This document shows, one piece after another, positions 38,212 through 46,365 of a stretch of DNA of 64,000 nucleotides. Made by a program: the position numbers and the translations under genes. Within the stretch, counting starts at the first letter, position 1. Every line of letters starts with the position of its first letter. The notes under the pieces were generated by a model, which saw only the letters and a program-made list of their open reading frames with translations, was not told the origin of the DNA and searched no databases. The stretch comes from JANOBD01 sp031411495. GTDB lineage: Bacteria > Planctomycetota > Phycisphaerae > Tepidisphaerales > Tepidisphaeraceae. The stretch covers positions 1 to 64,000 of the forward strand of contig JANOBD010000148.1 in the NCBI GenBank assembly GCA_031411495.1, given 5' to 3'.

Positions 38212-39900
38212 TCAGCGCCGTCGTCGCAAGATCCAGGCCAGTCCGAGCAGAGCCGGCGACGGTTCGGGCACGAGCGATCGTGCGAGTGTGAAGTCGCTGG
38301 CGAACGTACCGCCGAGTCGGCCCTGGTCGAGCAATGCGGAGCCGCTGTAGTGCTGCGCGACGACGAGCAAGTCATCGAAATCGACGATGCCATCGAGCGT
38401 GAAATCGCCCTGCGCCCAGGTGCCGGCCGATTCGTAGTGCTGGGCGAGGGTGAGCAGGTCGTCGAAGTCGACGATGCCGCTGAAATCTGCGTCACCGGGA
38501 ATGTAGCCGCGTCGGTGCACGAGAAGTTCGACGGCCGAATACGATCCGCCGACGTTGAACGACAGGCTGCCCGCCGGCAGGACGGTGTCGAGCCAGATCG
38601 ACCAGGTGCTGCCACTGCGGGCGATGACCTGATAGCGATTGGCTTCCAGTGTCGTCGCGTTCCACGTTCCGCCGCCGCTCGTCGTCGCGACACGCGGCGC
38701 GGAGCGCCAGTTGGCGGGCTGATCCGGCCGCGATGCCTGGCCGTTGGCGGCGACGTTGTAATACGCGGCGAGGGCGGCTTCATCGGTGTCGAGCACGCCG
38801 CTGCTGTACCACCAGATGTGGCCCTTCGTGCCGGTCGAGCTGCGCTGCGAGTTCACCTGCGGCTGATTGATCGTCGACCAGTTGTAGGGCGCGCCCGCGC
38901 TGTTGTTGATGCTGATGCCCGCACCGATCGAATCGCGATAACTCGCTGCGAACTGGTTGAGCTGGTAGTTCCAGTCGTTCGTGAAGCCGCTGACCGTGCT
39001 GTTGTAGATCTGCGGCGTGATCTCATCAAAGAGCGGATACGTCACGCCGTCGACGACGACCGTTTCGCGACTCCACTGCGGCGAGTTGACCGCGTAGTTG
39101 TTGTACACCGATCCGTACACCCCCGGCGTTGCCGCGACGATCACGTTCGGATTCGCGGCGCGGATCGCGCGGGAGAAATCCTTGGCGAAGTCGGTGATCT
39201 TCCGGGATCGCCAGGCGAGGAAGTTCGCGTCGCTCGGGTTGGTCGGCAGCGCTTGACCGGTCTCGGCCAGGTATTGGGCCCGCGTGTAGGCGTCATAGCC
39301 GAATTGCACCGGCCAGGCGAGGCGATCGTCGAACTGGATGCCATCGAGGTCGTAGTTCTTCACGAGTTCGACGCCGAGGTCGATGATGAACGAGCGGACC
39401 TCGGGCACGAGCGGGTTCATCCACGCGTATTTGTTGGAACTGTTGGAGTATTTCCCGGCCGAATCCTGGAGGAGCCAGCCCCGGTTTTTCATGGAGGTGG
39501 CGAGCGGATTGCTGGGCGAGCCGGCGACGTCGAGGAACTGCGCCGCGAAGCCGTATTGCATCCACGCGAACTGCGCCATGCCGTTGCGGTGCGATTGAAT
39601 CAGGGTCTCGCCGAAAATATCGCGTCCGCCGGCATCGGGCGCGAGCGAGATGCCGGTAATCGCCTGCGCGACGCGGGATGGAAAGTAGGTATTGCCGTTG
39701 CGCCACGCATCCATGTAAACGCTGTTGAGCCCGATCGCGCGCAGCCGTCCGAAATTGGTGGTAGTCGAGGCGGGGCTGAAGATGGTGCTCGTGGAAGCGG
39801 TGAGCCCTGTGGTCGTCACCCAGGTGCCGCGCAGTTCGGGATTCGCCGCCAGCGCGGTGGAGGCGGAAAGGGCGAGGATCGCACACAGGCACAGTCGCAT
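38212..39900 (-). CDS. Secreted GHL10-type protein with dockerin-like repeats and PEP-CTERM signal
   Basis: The 562-residue product has a signal peptide, a GHL10/DUF187 domain (ELRGTWVTTTGLTAST, LRAIGLNSVYMDAWRNGNTY, LIQSHRNGMAQFAWMQYG, DLDGIQFDDRLAWPVQFGYD), a beta domain (about 395-460), two dockerin-type Asp repeats (GDADFSGIVDFDDLLTLAQH and GDFTLDGIVDFDDLLVVAQH), and a PEP-CTERM tail (VPEPSPALLGLAWILRRRR). It is a paralogue of the downstream GHL10 gene with extra anchoring modules. A TATAAT-like box (39908-39920) lies only 8-20 bp before its ATG, so the transcript may have almost no leader. Confidence 0.88.
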   Translation of the reverse strand: MRLCLCAILALSASTALAANPELRGTWVTTTGLTASTSTIFSPASTTTNFGRLRAIGLNSVYMDAWRNGNTYFPSRVAQAITGISLAPDAGGRDIFGETLIQSHRNGMAQFAWMQYGFAAQFLDVAGSPSNPLATSMKNRGWLLQDSAGKYSNSSNKYAWMNPLVPEVRSFIIDLGVELVKNYDLDGIQFDDRLAWPVQFGYDAYTRAQYLAETGQALPTNPSDANFLAWRSRKITDFAKDFSRAIRAANPNVIVAATPGVYGSVYNNYAVNSPQWSRETVVVDGVTYPLFDEITPQIYNSTVSGFTNDWNYQLNQFAASYRDSIGAGISINNSAGAPYNWSTINQPQVNSQRSSTGTKGHIWWYSSGVLDTDEAALAAYYNVAANGQASRPDQPANWRSAPRVATTSGGGTWNATTLEANRYQVIARSGSTWSIWLDTVLPAGSLSFNVGGSYSAVELLVHRRGYIPGDADFSGIVDFDDLLTLAQHYESAGTWAQGDFTLDGIVDFDDLLVVAQHYSGSALLDQGRLGGTFASDFTLARSLVPEPSPALLGLAWILRRRR

Positions 39901-39907
39901 CGGGCCG

Positions 39908-39920
39908 AATTATATAATAT
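39908..39920 (-). promoter_or_regulatory. AT-rich promoter/operator-like box before the GHL10/dockerin gene
   Basis: AATTATATAATAT sits 8-20 bp upstream of the ATG at 39900 (minus strand) in otherwise GC-rich DNA. It shares AATTATATAA with 40023-40032 and AATTATAGAA with 43248-43257. It could be a -10 element, an operator, or both. Confidence 0.45.
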
Positions 39921-40020
39921 CGGGCACATCAGGCAATAAGCCTCGAAGGATTTGGCAGCAAGGCGGATCGCAGCGCGATTTGACCCGAACTTCGCCGTTG
40001 ACCGTGGCGGTGGATTCGGG

Positions 40021-40034
40021 ATAATTATATAAGA
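40021..40034 (+). promoter_or_regulatory. AT-rich promoter/operator-like box before the NagB fusion
   Basis: ATAATTATATAAGA lies about 36-49 bp upstream of ATG 40070. A GGGAG ribosome site at 40056-40060 follows. The spacing suits a -10 element with a transcript starting near 40040. Confidence 0.5.
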
Positions 40035-40069
40035 TTTTCGAAATTTCGACCTTTCCGGGAGTTTCTTCC

Positions 40070-42118
40070 ATGGCGTCGCTCGCGTCTGACATTGTCCGGC
40101 CACCCCCGAGCCTCGAGTTTGTAGCCTCGGTTGAAAAGGTGCCGGTGACGGTTTTCGCCTCTTCATCCAAGGCCTCGCACGCCGTCGCGACGGAAATCGC
40201 CGACCTCATCCGTAACCGCGCCAAGGCGGGCCATCGCGTCGTGCTCGGGCTTGCGACGGGTTCGACCCCGACCGGCGTGTACGGCGAACTCGTCCGCATG
40301 CATCGCGAAGAGGGCCTCTCGTTCCAGAACGTCGTCACGTTCAATCTCGATGAATATTACCCGATGAAGCCCGACGAGCTGCAGAGCTATGTCCGCTTCA
40401 TGCGCGAGCATCTCTTTGATCACATCGATATCGATAAAGGCAATATCAACATCCCGGACGGAACGGTCGGCCGCGACGCCGTCTGGCAGGCGTGTGCCGC
40501 GTACGAACAGAAGATCAAAGACGCCGGTGGAATCGACCTGCAGATTCTCGGCATCGGCCGGACAGGCCACGTCGGTTTCAACGAGCCCGGCTCCTCCCGC
40601 GAATCCAAGACCCGCCTTATCACCCTCGACCAGGTCACCCGCCGCGACGCGGCGAGCGATTTCTTTGGCGAAGAGAACGTGCCTCATAAGGCGATCACAA
40701 TGGGGCTCTCGACGATCCTGTCGGCGCGCAAAGTGATCCTGATGGCGTGGGGCGAAGGCAAGGCCCGCGTCGTGCAGCGCGCCGTCGAAGGCGAAGTGAC
40801 GACGCAGGTCGCCGCGAGCTTTCTCCAGCAGCACGCGAACGCGCGGTTTGTGATCGACGCCGCCGCCGCCGCCGACCTCACCCGCTTCAACGCCCCGTGG
40901 ATGCTGGGCTCGATCGAAGACTTCGGACTCACGTGGGATCAGGCCATGACCCGCCGGGCCGTCATCTGGCTTGCGACGACGCTGAAAAAGCCGCTGCTCA
41001 AGCTCACCAACGAAGACTACAACGAGCATCACCTTCAGGACCTCGTTGCCAGCCGTCCGCAGGGCGCGTACGACCTGAACATCGAGGTGTTTCGCAGCCT
41101 TCAGGCGACGATCACCGGCTGGCCCGGCGGAAAGCCATCCGCATCGAGCAAGGCGAAGGTCAACGGCGACTCGCGCAGCGCCGAACGCGACGCGCGCGCG
41201 ATCGATCCACCTTCGGCGCCGCGGTTTGCCCATCCCAACAGCGACATTTTCCCCAAGCGCGTCGTCCTCTTTTCGCCCCACCCGGATGACGACGTCATCA
41301 GCATGGGCGGCACGTTCATTCGGCTGTGCGACCAGGGACACGATGTTCACGTCGCGTATCAAACCTCCGGCAACATTGCCGTGTTCGACGCGACGGCGCT
41401 CCGGCATGCCGATTTCGTCCAGGAGTTCACCGAGTCGTTCGCGTTCGGCGCGGAACAGGCGCAGCTGATCGAAAATAAGATCAAGAGTGCGATCTCGAGC
41501 AAACGTCCGGGCGAAGTCGATCCGCCGGAACTGCAGAAGATCAAGGGCCTGATTCGCCGCACCGAGGCGAAGGCCGGCGCGTTCGCCGCGGGCGTGAAGG
41601 ATGAAACGCGCGTCCATTTCCTCGACCTTCCGTTCTACGAGACCGGTCGCGTCCGCAAGAATCCTCCCGGCGAAGCGGACTACGACATCACCATGAAACT
41701 GCTCGACGAGGTCAAACCTCACCAGATCTATGCCGCCGGCGACTTGTCGGATCCGCATGGCACGCACCGACTCTGCCTGGCGGTCGTGTTCGAATCGCTC
41801 AAACGGCTTAAGGCCAAGGGCGCCACCTGGCTCAAGGACTGCACCGTCTGGCTCTATCGCGGCGCGTGGCAGGAGTGGGGCGTCGACGAGATCGAAATGG
41901 CCGTCCCGCTCTCGCCGGACGAAGTGAAGCGCAAGCGGCTCGCGGTTTTTAAACACGAGAGCCAGAAGGACCGCGCCATGTTCCCCGGCAGCGATGCCCG
42001 CGAGTTCTGGCAGCGGGCCGAAGACCGCAACAAGGCCACCGCCGAGCTCTACGACGCGCTGGGTCTGGCCGAATACGAAGCGATCGAGGGGTTCGTGCAG
42101 TGGAAGGGCGTGGAGTGA
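40070..42118 (+). CDS. nagB: Glucosamine-6-phosphate deaminase fused to a PIG-L/LmbE-type deacetylase
   Basis: The 682-residue product joins two domains. Residues about 20-275 are a NagB isomerase/deaminase: VLGLATGSTPTGVYGELVRM, VVTFNLDEYYPM, GIGRTGHVGFNEPGSS, TMGLSTILSARKVILMAWGE. Residues about 395-610 are a zinc-dependent PIG-L deacetylase: SPHPDDDVISMGGTFIRL (His404, Asp406-407) and GDLSDPHGTHRLC. Together they could deacetylate GlcNAc-6-phosphate and convert glucosamine-6-phosphate to fructose-6-phosphate plus ammonia. In GIGRTGHVGF the residue where E. coli NagB has the catalytic Asp141 is Thr, a known feature of some fused NagB proteins as far as I recall, so activity should be tested. 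ATG 40070 follows GGGAG. Confidence 0.92.
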   Translation: MASLASDIVRPPPSLEFVASVEKVPVTVFASSSKASHAVATEIADLIRNRAKAGHRVVLGLATGSTPTGVYGELVRMHREEGLSFQNVVTFNLDEYYPMKPDELQSYVRFMREHLFDHIDIDKGNINIPDGTVGRDAVWQACAAYEQKIKDAGGIDLQILGIGRTGHVGFNEPGSSRESKTRLITLDQVTRRDAASDFFGEENVPHKAITMGLSTILSARKVILMAWGEGKARVVQRAVEGEVTTQVAASFLQQHANARFVIDAAAAADLTRFNAPWMLGSIEDFGLTWDQAMTRRAVIWLATTLKKPLLKLTNEDYNEHHLQDLVASRPQGAYDLNIEVFRSLQATITGWPGGKPSASSKAKVNGDSRSAERDARAIDPPSAPRFAHPNSDIFPKRVVLFSPHPDDDVISMGGTFIRLCDQGHDVHVAYQTSGNIAVFDATALRHADFVQEFTESFAFGAEQAQLIENKIKSAISSKRPGEVDPPELQKIKGLIRRTEAKAGAFAAGVKDETRVHFLDLPFYETGRVRKNPPGEADYDITMKLLDEVKPHQIYAAGDLSDPHGTHRLCLAVVFESLKRLKAKGATWLKDCTVWLYRGAWQEWGVDEIEMAVPLSPDEVKRKRLAVFKHESQKDRAMFPGSDAREFWQRAEDRNKATAELYDALGLAEYEAIEGFVQWKGVE

Positions 42119-42259
42119 GCACTCGCTCGATTGGCCAGACGAGATCTGGGTGAGAATATCGGTTGTTGAACAATCGCGCCTCGCGGTCGACGCAGGCGTC
42201 AACCGGACGACACTCTGGAAATGGGCGGTCGTTGCGGGGCTCTTTCACTGGAAACCGAC

Positions 42260-43162
42260 ATGCCTAACCCAATCCGACTCGGCTGCCTTGGCACCGACAG
42301 CTCACACCTCTTCGAGTTCTCGCGCCGCATCAACGCGATGAGCGATGCCGGCACGACACCGTGTCGGGTGACCGGATTCTGGTCCGACGGCAGGCGCGAC
42401 ATGCCGACCGCCGTCGTGGAGAAGTGGGAAAAGTCTACCATCGGACTCGGCGCAAAGCGCGCGACGAGCGTCGACGAGTTGCTTTCTTCGGTCGACGGAA
42501 TCCTGGTTCTGGCAGTGAACGGACACAGGCACTTCGATCTCGCCCTGCCGTGCATCGAGCGCAGCCTGCCAACCTACATCGACAAGCCGCTGACCTGCGA
42601 CCTGGCACAGGCAAAGAAGCTCCTCGCCGCGTGCCGGAAGCATGGCGCGCGCTGCTACAGCGCCAGCAGTCTGCGCTTTGCCCGGGAAGTGACGCAAATG
42701 CCGCGGGAATCGCTCGGGCGGATTCTGGCGGTTGATGCCGTCGGCCCGGGGGAGTTGAACGCGTCGATGGAAGGGCTCTTTTTCTACGGGGTGCACACGA
42801 TCGAAATGGTGGATGCGCTCTTCGGATCGCCTGGCGTTCAGCGGGTCCGCGCGATCTCCACGCCGGCCCGCGACCTTGTCGATCTTGAATACACGGATGG
42901 CCGCGCCGCCCACCTGCGCCTCGAGCGCGGCGGGAGCTACGATTTCGCGGCGCTCGTGCACGGCGAGAAATCGCTCTATCCGTTTCGCGTCGACTTCGCG
43001 GGCGTGTACGACCGGCTCGTCGAAGGGATGGTCGGGTTTTTCCAAGGCGGTCCGGCGCCGGCTTCACTGCGCGACATCGTCGAAAACGTCGCAGTCATGT
43101 CTGCGGGAAACGAATCGATACTTCGTGGCGGTGAATGGGTAGCGGTGGAGACGATCCAGTAA
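42260..43162 (+). CDS. Gfo/Idh/MocA-family oxidoreductase
   Basis: The 300-residue product has an N-terminal Rossmann domain (RLGCLGTDSSHLFEFSRRIN; here the usual G-x-G-x-x-G is altered to GCLGTDSSH), then DELLSSVDGILVLAVNGHRH, CIERSLPTYIDKPLTCDLAQ (the E/D-K-P-x-x motif with the catalytic Lys) and a C-terminal beta-sheet domain including GVHTIEMVDALFGSPG. Such proteins oxidise, epimerise or open sugars with NAD(P). It is placed between the NagB fusion and a GntR/LacI-type regulator, all on the same strand, and probably acts in the same sugar pathway. The start at ATG 42260 is supported by family alignment. Confidence 0.88.
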   Translation: MPNPIRLGCLGTDSSHLFEFSRRINAMSDAGTTPCRVTGFWSDGRRDMPTAVVEKWEKSTIGLGAKRATSVDELLSSVDGILVLAVNGHRHFDLALPCIERSLPTYIDKPLTCDLAQAKKLLAACRKHGARCYSASSLRFAREVTQMPRESLGRILAVDAVGPGELNASMEGLFFYGVHTIEMVDALFGSPGVQRVRAISTPARDLVDLEYTDGRAAHLRLERGGSYDFAALVHGEKSLYPFRVDFAGVYDRLVEGMVGFFQGGPAPASLRDIVENVAVMSAGNESILRGGEWVAVETIQ

Positions 43163-43245
43163 CGCCGTCCAATAATCACGCGGAGCGTGAACATCTTGGC
43201 CGCGAATGTCGTGCCCTTCCCACCGTTTCAGATTGCTCTTGGCAT

Positions 43246-43257
43246 AATTATAGAACG
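43246..43257 (+). promoter_or_regulatory. AT-rich promoter/operator-like box before the GntR/LacI regulator
   Basis: ATAATTATAGAA lies 18-29 bp upstream of the GTG start at 43275. It shares nine bases (ATAATTATA) with the box at 40021. It may be an autoregulatory operator or a -10 region. Confidence 0.45.
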
Positions 43258-43274
43258 ACGTTACGCTCACTCGT

Positions 43275-44399
43275 GTGAAGCCTCCGATTGCTCCCGATAC
43301 CGTCGCCGGAAAGACGCCAAAGAAGCGCTTGCCTCCTGTCGTCGCCGAGTCGGGCAGGCCGCTCTACCTCAGCGTGCGCGACGCGCTGCGCTCTGCGATC
43401 GATCAGGCCTTTTTCCGACCCGGCGAGCAGATGCCGTCGACGAAAGAGCTTTCCGAGCAGATGGCCGTTTCGCTTGTCACCGCGCACCGCGCCCTGCAGG
43501 AACTCGTCGCATGCGGCGTTTTGCAGCGCTCGCAGGGCAAGGGCACGTTTATCCACGACCGCTACCCGCAGCGCAAAAACCAGATCAGCCAGTGCCGCGT
43601 CGGCCTGGTCATGCACCGCGAAAGTTCCATTGCCGACTATTACCACGGCCAGATCCTCGAAGGCGTCCGTCGCGAGAGTGACAAGCTCAACGTCGACCTG
43701 ATCCTGCTTCGGTTCGGCGAAGATGTGCGGAACGAGTGCAACGGCTTTCTCTATCTCAACCCATTGCCGAGCGAGCTCGAAGAGCTTTCGCAGATGAATC
43801 GCCGACAGCCAACGATCGTTGTGGGCGCGCGGTCCGAGCACATGCGCATCGCCAGCGTCGATGTGGACAACATCGATCTTGCCCGCCAGGCTGTGAACCA
43901 CCTGAAGGAACTTGGCCACACGAAGATTCTGTTCGTCGGCGGCGCCGACCAGCTCAGCAATAGCCGCGACCGCCATCGCGGTTTCGTCCTCGCTTGTGAA
44001 CAGAATCGGATCGCTTTTCGCGACGACTGGATTTTCACTGCGGCCAGCTGGCGCTTGAGTGAAGCCGAGCGCGAGCAACTGATCCAGATCCTGGGCGCGC
44101 CCGACAGGCCGACGGCCGTGTTCGCGGCCGGATATTACATGGCGCTCGACGTATACGGGGCGGCCCAGCAGGCGGGGCTTCGAATCCCCGATGATCTCTC
44201 GGTGATCTGCGTGGACGACCCGCCGAGCGCCGAGCACCTTTCGCCGCCGCTCACCACAATGCGCCAGCCGCTGGTACAGCTGGGGCAGGTTGCCGTCGCG
44301 ACACTCACCGAGCTGGTGCGACGGGATGACCTGCAGCCGGGAACGCGATCGCTGTGGGCAGAGTTGATTGTCCGCGCGTCCACCGCCAAGGCGAAGTAA
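43275..44399 (+). CDS. Hybrid transcription regulator: GntR winged helix plus LacI-type sugar sensor
   Basis: Starts with GTG 43275. The 374-residue product has a GntR winged helix-turn-helix at about 28-98 (LYLSVRDALRSAIDQAFFRP, MPSTKELSEQMAVSLVTAHR, GVLQRSQGKGTFI) and a periplasmic-binding-protein-like LacI/GalR sensor at about 110-370 (VGLVMHRESSIADYYHGQIL, VDVDNIDLARQAVNHLKELG, HTKILFVGG, RPTAVFAAGYYMALDVYGAA, IPDDLSVICVDDPPSAEHLS). AraR of Bacillus has the same layout. It is expected to repress sugar genes until an effector binds. It lies in a same-strand run with the NagB fusion, Gfo/Idh and FAD oxidoreductase genes. Confidence 0.93.
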   Translation: MKPPIAPDTVAGKTPKKRLPPVVAESGRPLYLSVRDALRSAIDQAFFRPGEQMPSTKELSEQMAVSLVTAHRALQELVACGVLQRSQGKGTFIHDRYPQRKNQISQCRVGLVMHRESSIADYYHGQILEGVRRESDKLNVDLILLRFGEDVRNECNGFLYLNPLPSELEELSQMNRRQPTIVVGARSEHMRIASVDVDNIDLARQAVNHLKELGHTKILFVGGADQLSNSRDRHRGFVLACEQNRIAFRDDWIFTAASWRLSEAEREQLIQILGAPDRPTAVFAAGYYMALDVYGAAQQAGLRIPDDLSVICVDDPPSAEHLSPPLTTMRQPLVQLGQVAVATLTELVRRDDLQPGTRSLWAELIVRASTAKAK

Positions 44400-44478
44400 G
44401 ATTCACTTCAACTGATTGACGAACGGTGTCGCGCTCGCAAGCCGAGTCGTCTCATCATCACTCGTTGGAGCCACGTGA

Positions 44479-46137
44479 ATGAACCATCGCGAACTGCAAA
44501 CGGACGTCTGCATCATCGGCGGCGGGACTGGCGGATTTGCGGCGGCGCTCGCCGTCGCGCGCGCGGGGCGAAAGTGCATCATCACTGAGCCCACCGACTG
44601 GATCGGCGGCCAACTCACCAGCCAGGCCGTGCCGCCGGATGAAAACCGCTGGATCGAATACGAAATGGGTGCGCCCGGCGCGACCGGAACGTATCTTCAC
44701 TTCCGCGACAGCGTCCGCCAGATCTATCGCGATCAACGGCCTCTGACCGATGCGGCGCGAAAGTCGCACACGCTCAATCCCGGCGGCGGCTGGGTGAGCA
44801 GGCTCTGCGTCGAGCCGACAATCGCCCATGCCGTGCTCGACATGATGATCAGTTCCTTTGTTGCCCGAGGACTCATCACAATCCTCCTCGAGCACGAACC
44901 GGTCTCGGCGGAAGTCGATGGCGACCTGGTCCGCTCTGTCACGCTGCGCGGTCAAGATGGCAGCAAGACGACGATCGTCGCGCCTTACTTTCTCGACGCG
45001 ACCGAACTCGGCGATCTCTTGCCGCTGACCGGAACAGAATATCGAACCGGCGCCGAGGCGCACACCGAGTTTGGCGAACTTCACGGCCACCCGACCGGCG
45101 ACTCGAGCGACCAGCAGGCGATCAGCTGGTGTTTCGCGGTCGAGCATCGGCCGGGCGAAGATCACACCATCGCCAAGCCGGCGCGATTCGATTTCTTCAA
45201 CGAACTCGTCCCGCAACTCGACACCGGCTGGCCCGGCAAGCTGTTCAGCTGGACGGTCGCCGGCCACGACAATGGGCCCGCCGTCACCTACAAGTTCAAG
45301 CCGTGGCCGCAGGAGCCGGAAGAGGGCGAGCTGGAAATGTGGCGGTATCGTCGGATCGTCGACCGCTCGATCTACAAGCCCGAATGGAAAGACATTCCGC
45401 CCGACGTATCACTCATCAACATGGTGCAGATGGATTATTTCCTGGCGCCGATTCTGGACGTCTCGAGCGAAGCGCGTTCGGCGGCGCTGGAAGACGCCAG
45501 GCAACAGAGCCTCAGCTTCTTCTACTGGATGCAGACGCAGGCGCCGCGCACCGATGGCAGCGGAAACGGCTACCCGGGCCTGAAGCTCCGCGGGGACGAG
45601 ATCGGAACGGCCGACGGATTTGCAAAGGCGCCCTACATTCGCGAATCCCGCCGGATCGCTGCGGTGTTGATGGTCCACGAGGGACACGTCGGCACCGAGC
45701 AGCGCCGCGCCGAGAAACGCCCGAACCAAACCGCGAGCCCCTACGGCATGGCCGAATGCTTCCCCGATTCGGTGGGCATCGGCCACTACCGGCTCGATCT
45801 TCACCCCAGCACCGGCCTGCGTAACAGCGTCTACGCGCAGGCGGCGCCGTTCCGCATCCCGCTGGGCGCGCTGCTGCCAAAGCGCGTCCGCAATCTGGTC
45901 GCGGCCGGCAAGTGCCTCGGCGTCTCGCACGTCGCCAACGGCGCGTATCGGCTGCATCCGATCGAATGGAACATCGGCGAAAGTGCCGGCGAGCTGATCG
46001 CGATGTGTCTGCGGAGCGGCGTCGAGCCGCACCAGGTACGCGAGTCCGTCCCGCTGCTGCGCGAACTGCAGTCGGAACTGCGCCGACACGAAGTGCCGCT
46101 CGATTGGCCGTGGGAGCGGGGCGCCGGACTCTCCTGA
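44479..46137 (+). CDS. FAD-dependent oxidoreductase
   Basis: ATG 44479 follows GGAG. The 552-residue product has a dinucleotide-binding N-terminus (DVCIIGGGTGGFAAALAVAR, then TDWIGGQLTSQAVPPDENR) of the FAD_oxidored/xanthan-lyase-associated family. Other family-like segments are YFLDATELGDLLPLTGTEYR, ESRRIAAVLMVHEGHVGTEQ, the ending RVRNLVAAGKCLGVSHVANG and RLHPIEWNIGESAGELIAMC. Such proteins occur in Planctomycetes and Bacteroidetes sugar and glycan loci, but the substrate is unknown. There is no signal peptide, so it is cytoplasmic. It is the last of the same-strand sugar genes and abuts the convergent pilus operon. Confidence 0.87.
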   Translation: MNHRELQTDVCIIGGGTGGFAAALAVARAGRKCIITEPTDWIGGQLTSQAVPPDENRWIEYEMGAPGATGTYLHFRDSVRQIYRDQRPLTDAARKSHTLNPGGGWVSRLCVEPTIAHAVLDMMISSFVARGLITILLEHEPVSAEVDGDLVRSVTLRGQDGSKTTIVAPYFLDATELGDLLPLTGTEYRTGAEAHTEFGELHGHPTGDSSDQQAISWCFAVEHRPGEDHTIAKPARFDFFNELVPQLDTGWPGKLFSWTVAGHDNGPAVTYKFKPWPQEPEEGELEMWRYRRIVDRSIYKPEWKDIPPDVSLINMVQMDYFLAPILDVSSEARSAALEDARQQSLSFFYWMQTQAPRTDGSGNGYPGLKLRGDEIGTADGFAKAPYIRESRRIAAVLMVHEGHVGTEQRRAEKRPNQTASPYGMAECFPDSVGIGHYRLDLHPSTGLRNSVYAQAAPFRIPLGALLPKRVRNLVAAGKCLGVSHVANGAYRLHPIEWNIGESAGELIAMCLRSGVEPHQVRESVPLLRELQSELRRHEVPLDWPWERGAGLS

Positions 46138-46138
46138 G

Positions 46139-46360
46139 CTACCTGCGGGCGATGAATACGAGGACGGCGCCGACGATCAGCAGCAGGCCGGCCAGTGCGC
46201 CCGCGGCCATCGGGATCATTCCCGCCATCTCGTCGAACCGGCGTCGACCCGTCTCGGTCGACATGCCCCAGTAACAGAACGCGCCCAGACCGAGTGAGAC
46301 AATGACCAGGACAATTCCCGCTGAACGCATGCTGCGACAGTACCGGAGAACGCTCGCCAT
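46139..46360 (-). CDS. Small two-helix membrane protein at the end of the pil operon
   Basis: A 73-residue product from ATG 46360 (or 63 residues from ATG 46330) with two hydrophobic segments: SAGIVLVIVSLGLGAFCYWG and PMAAGALAGLLLIVGAVLVF, joined by a charged loop (STETGRRRFDEMAGM) and ending IARR. It starts only 5 bp after the pilC stop, so it is probably translated from the pilus operon. No family recognised. It stops within 2 bp of the convergent FAD oxidoreductase. Confidence 0.65.
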   Translation of the reverse strand: MASVLRYCRSMRSAGIVLVIVSLGLGAFCYWGMSTETGRRRFDEMAGMIPMAAGALAGLLLIVGAVLVFIARR

Positions 46361-46365
46361 CCCAA

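Noticed and set aside
38350..39939. Open frame of 529 codons on the plus strand, and a 461-codon one at 36778-38163
   Set aside because: Both are antisense to the GHL10 genes, which have signal peptides and clear domain motifs; the antisense products are Arg/Val/Asp-rich without motifs.
42119..42259. Short frame between the NagB fusion and the Gfo/Idh gene with an HTH-like stretch (GVNRTTLWKWAVVAGLF)
   Set aside because: There is no complete frame with a ribosome site, it overlaps the next start region, and the resemblance is short; probably chance.
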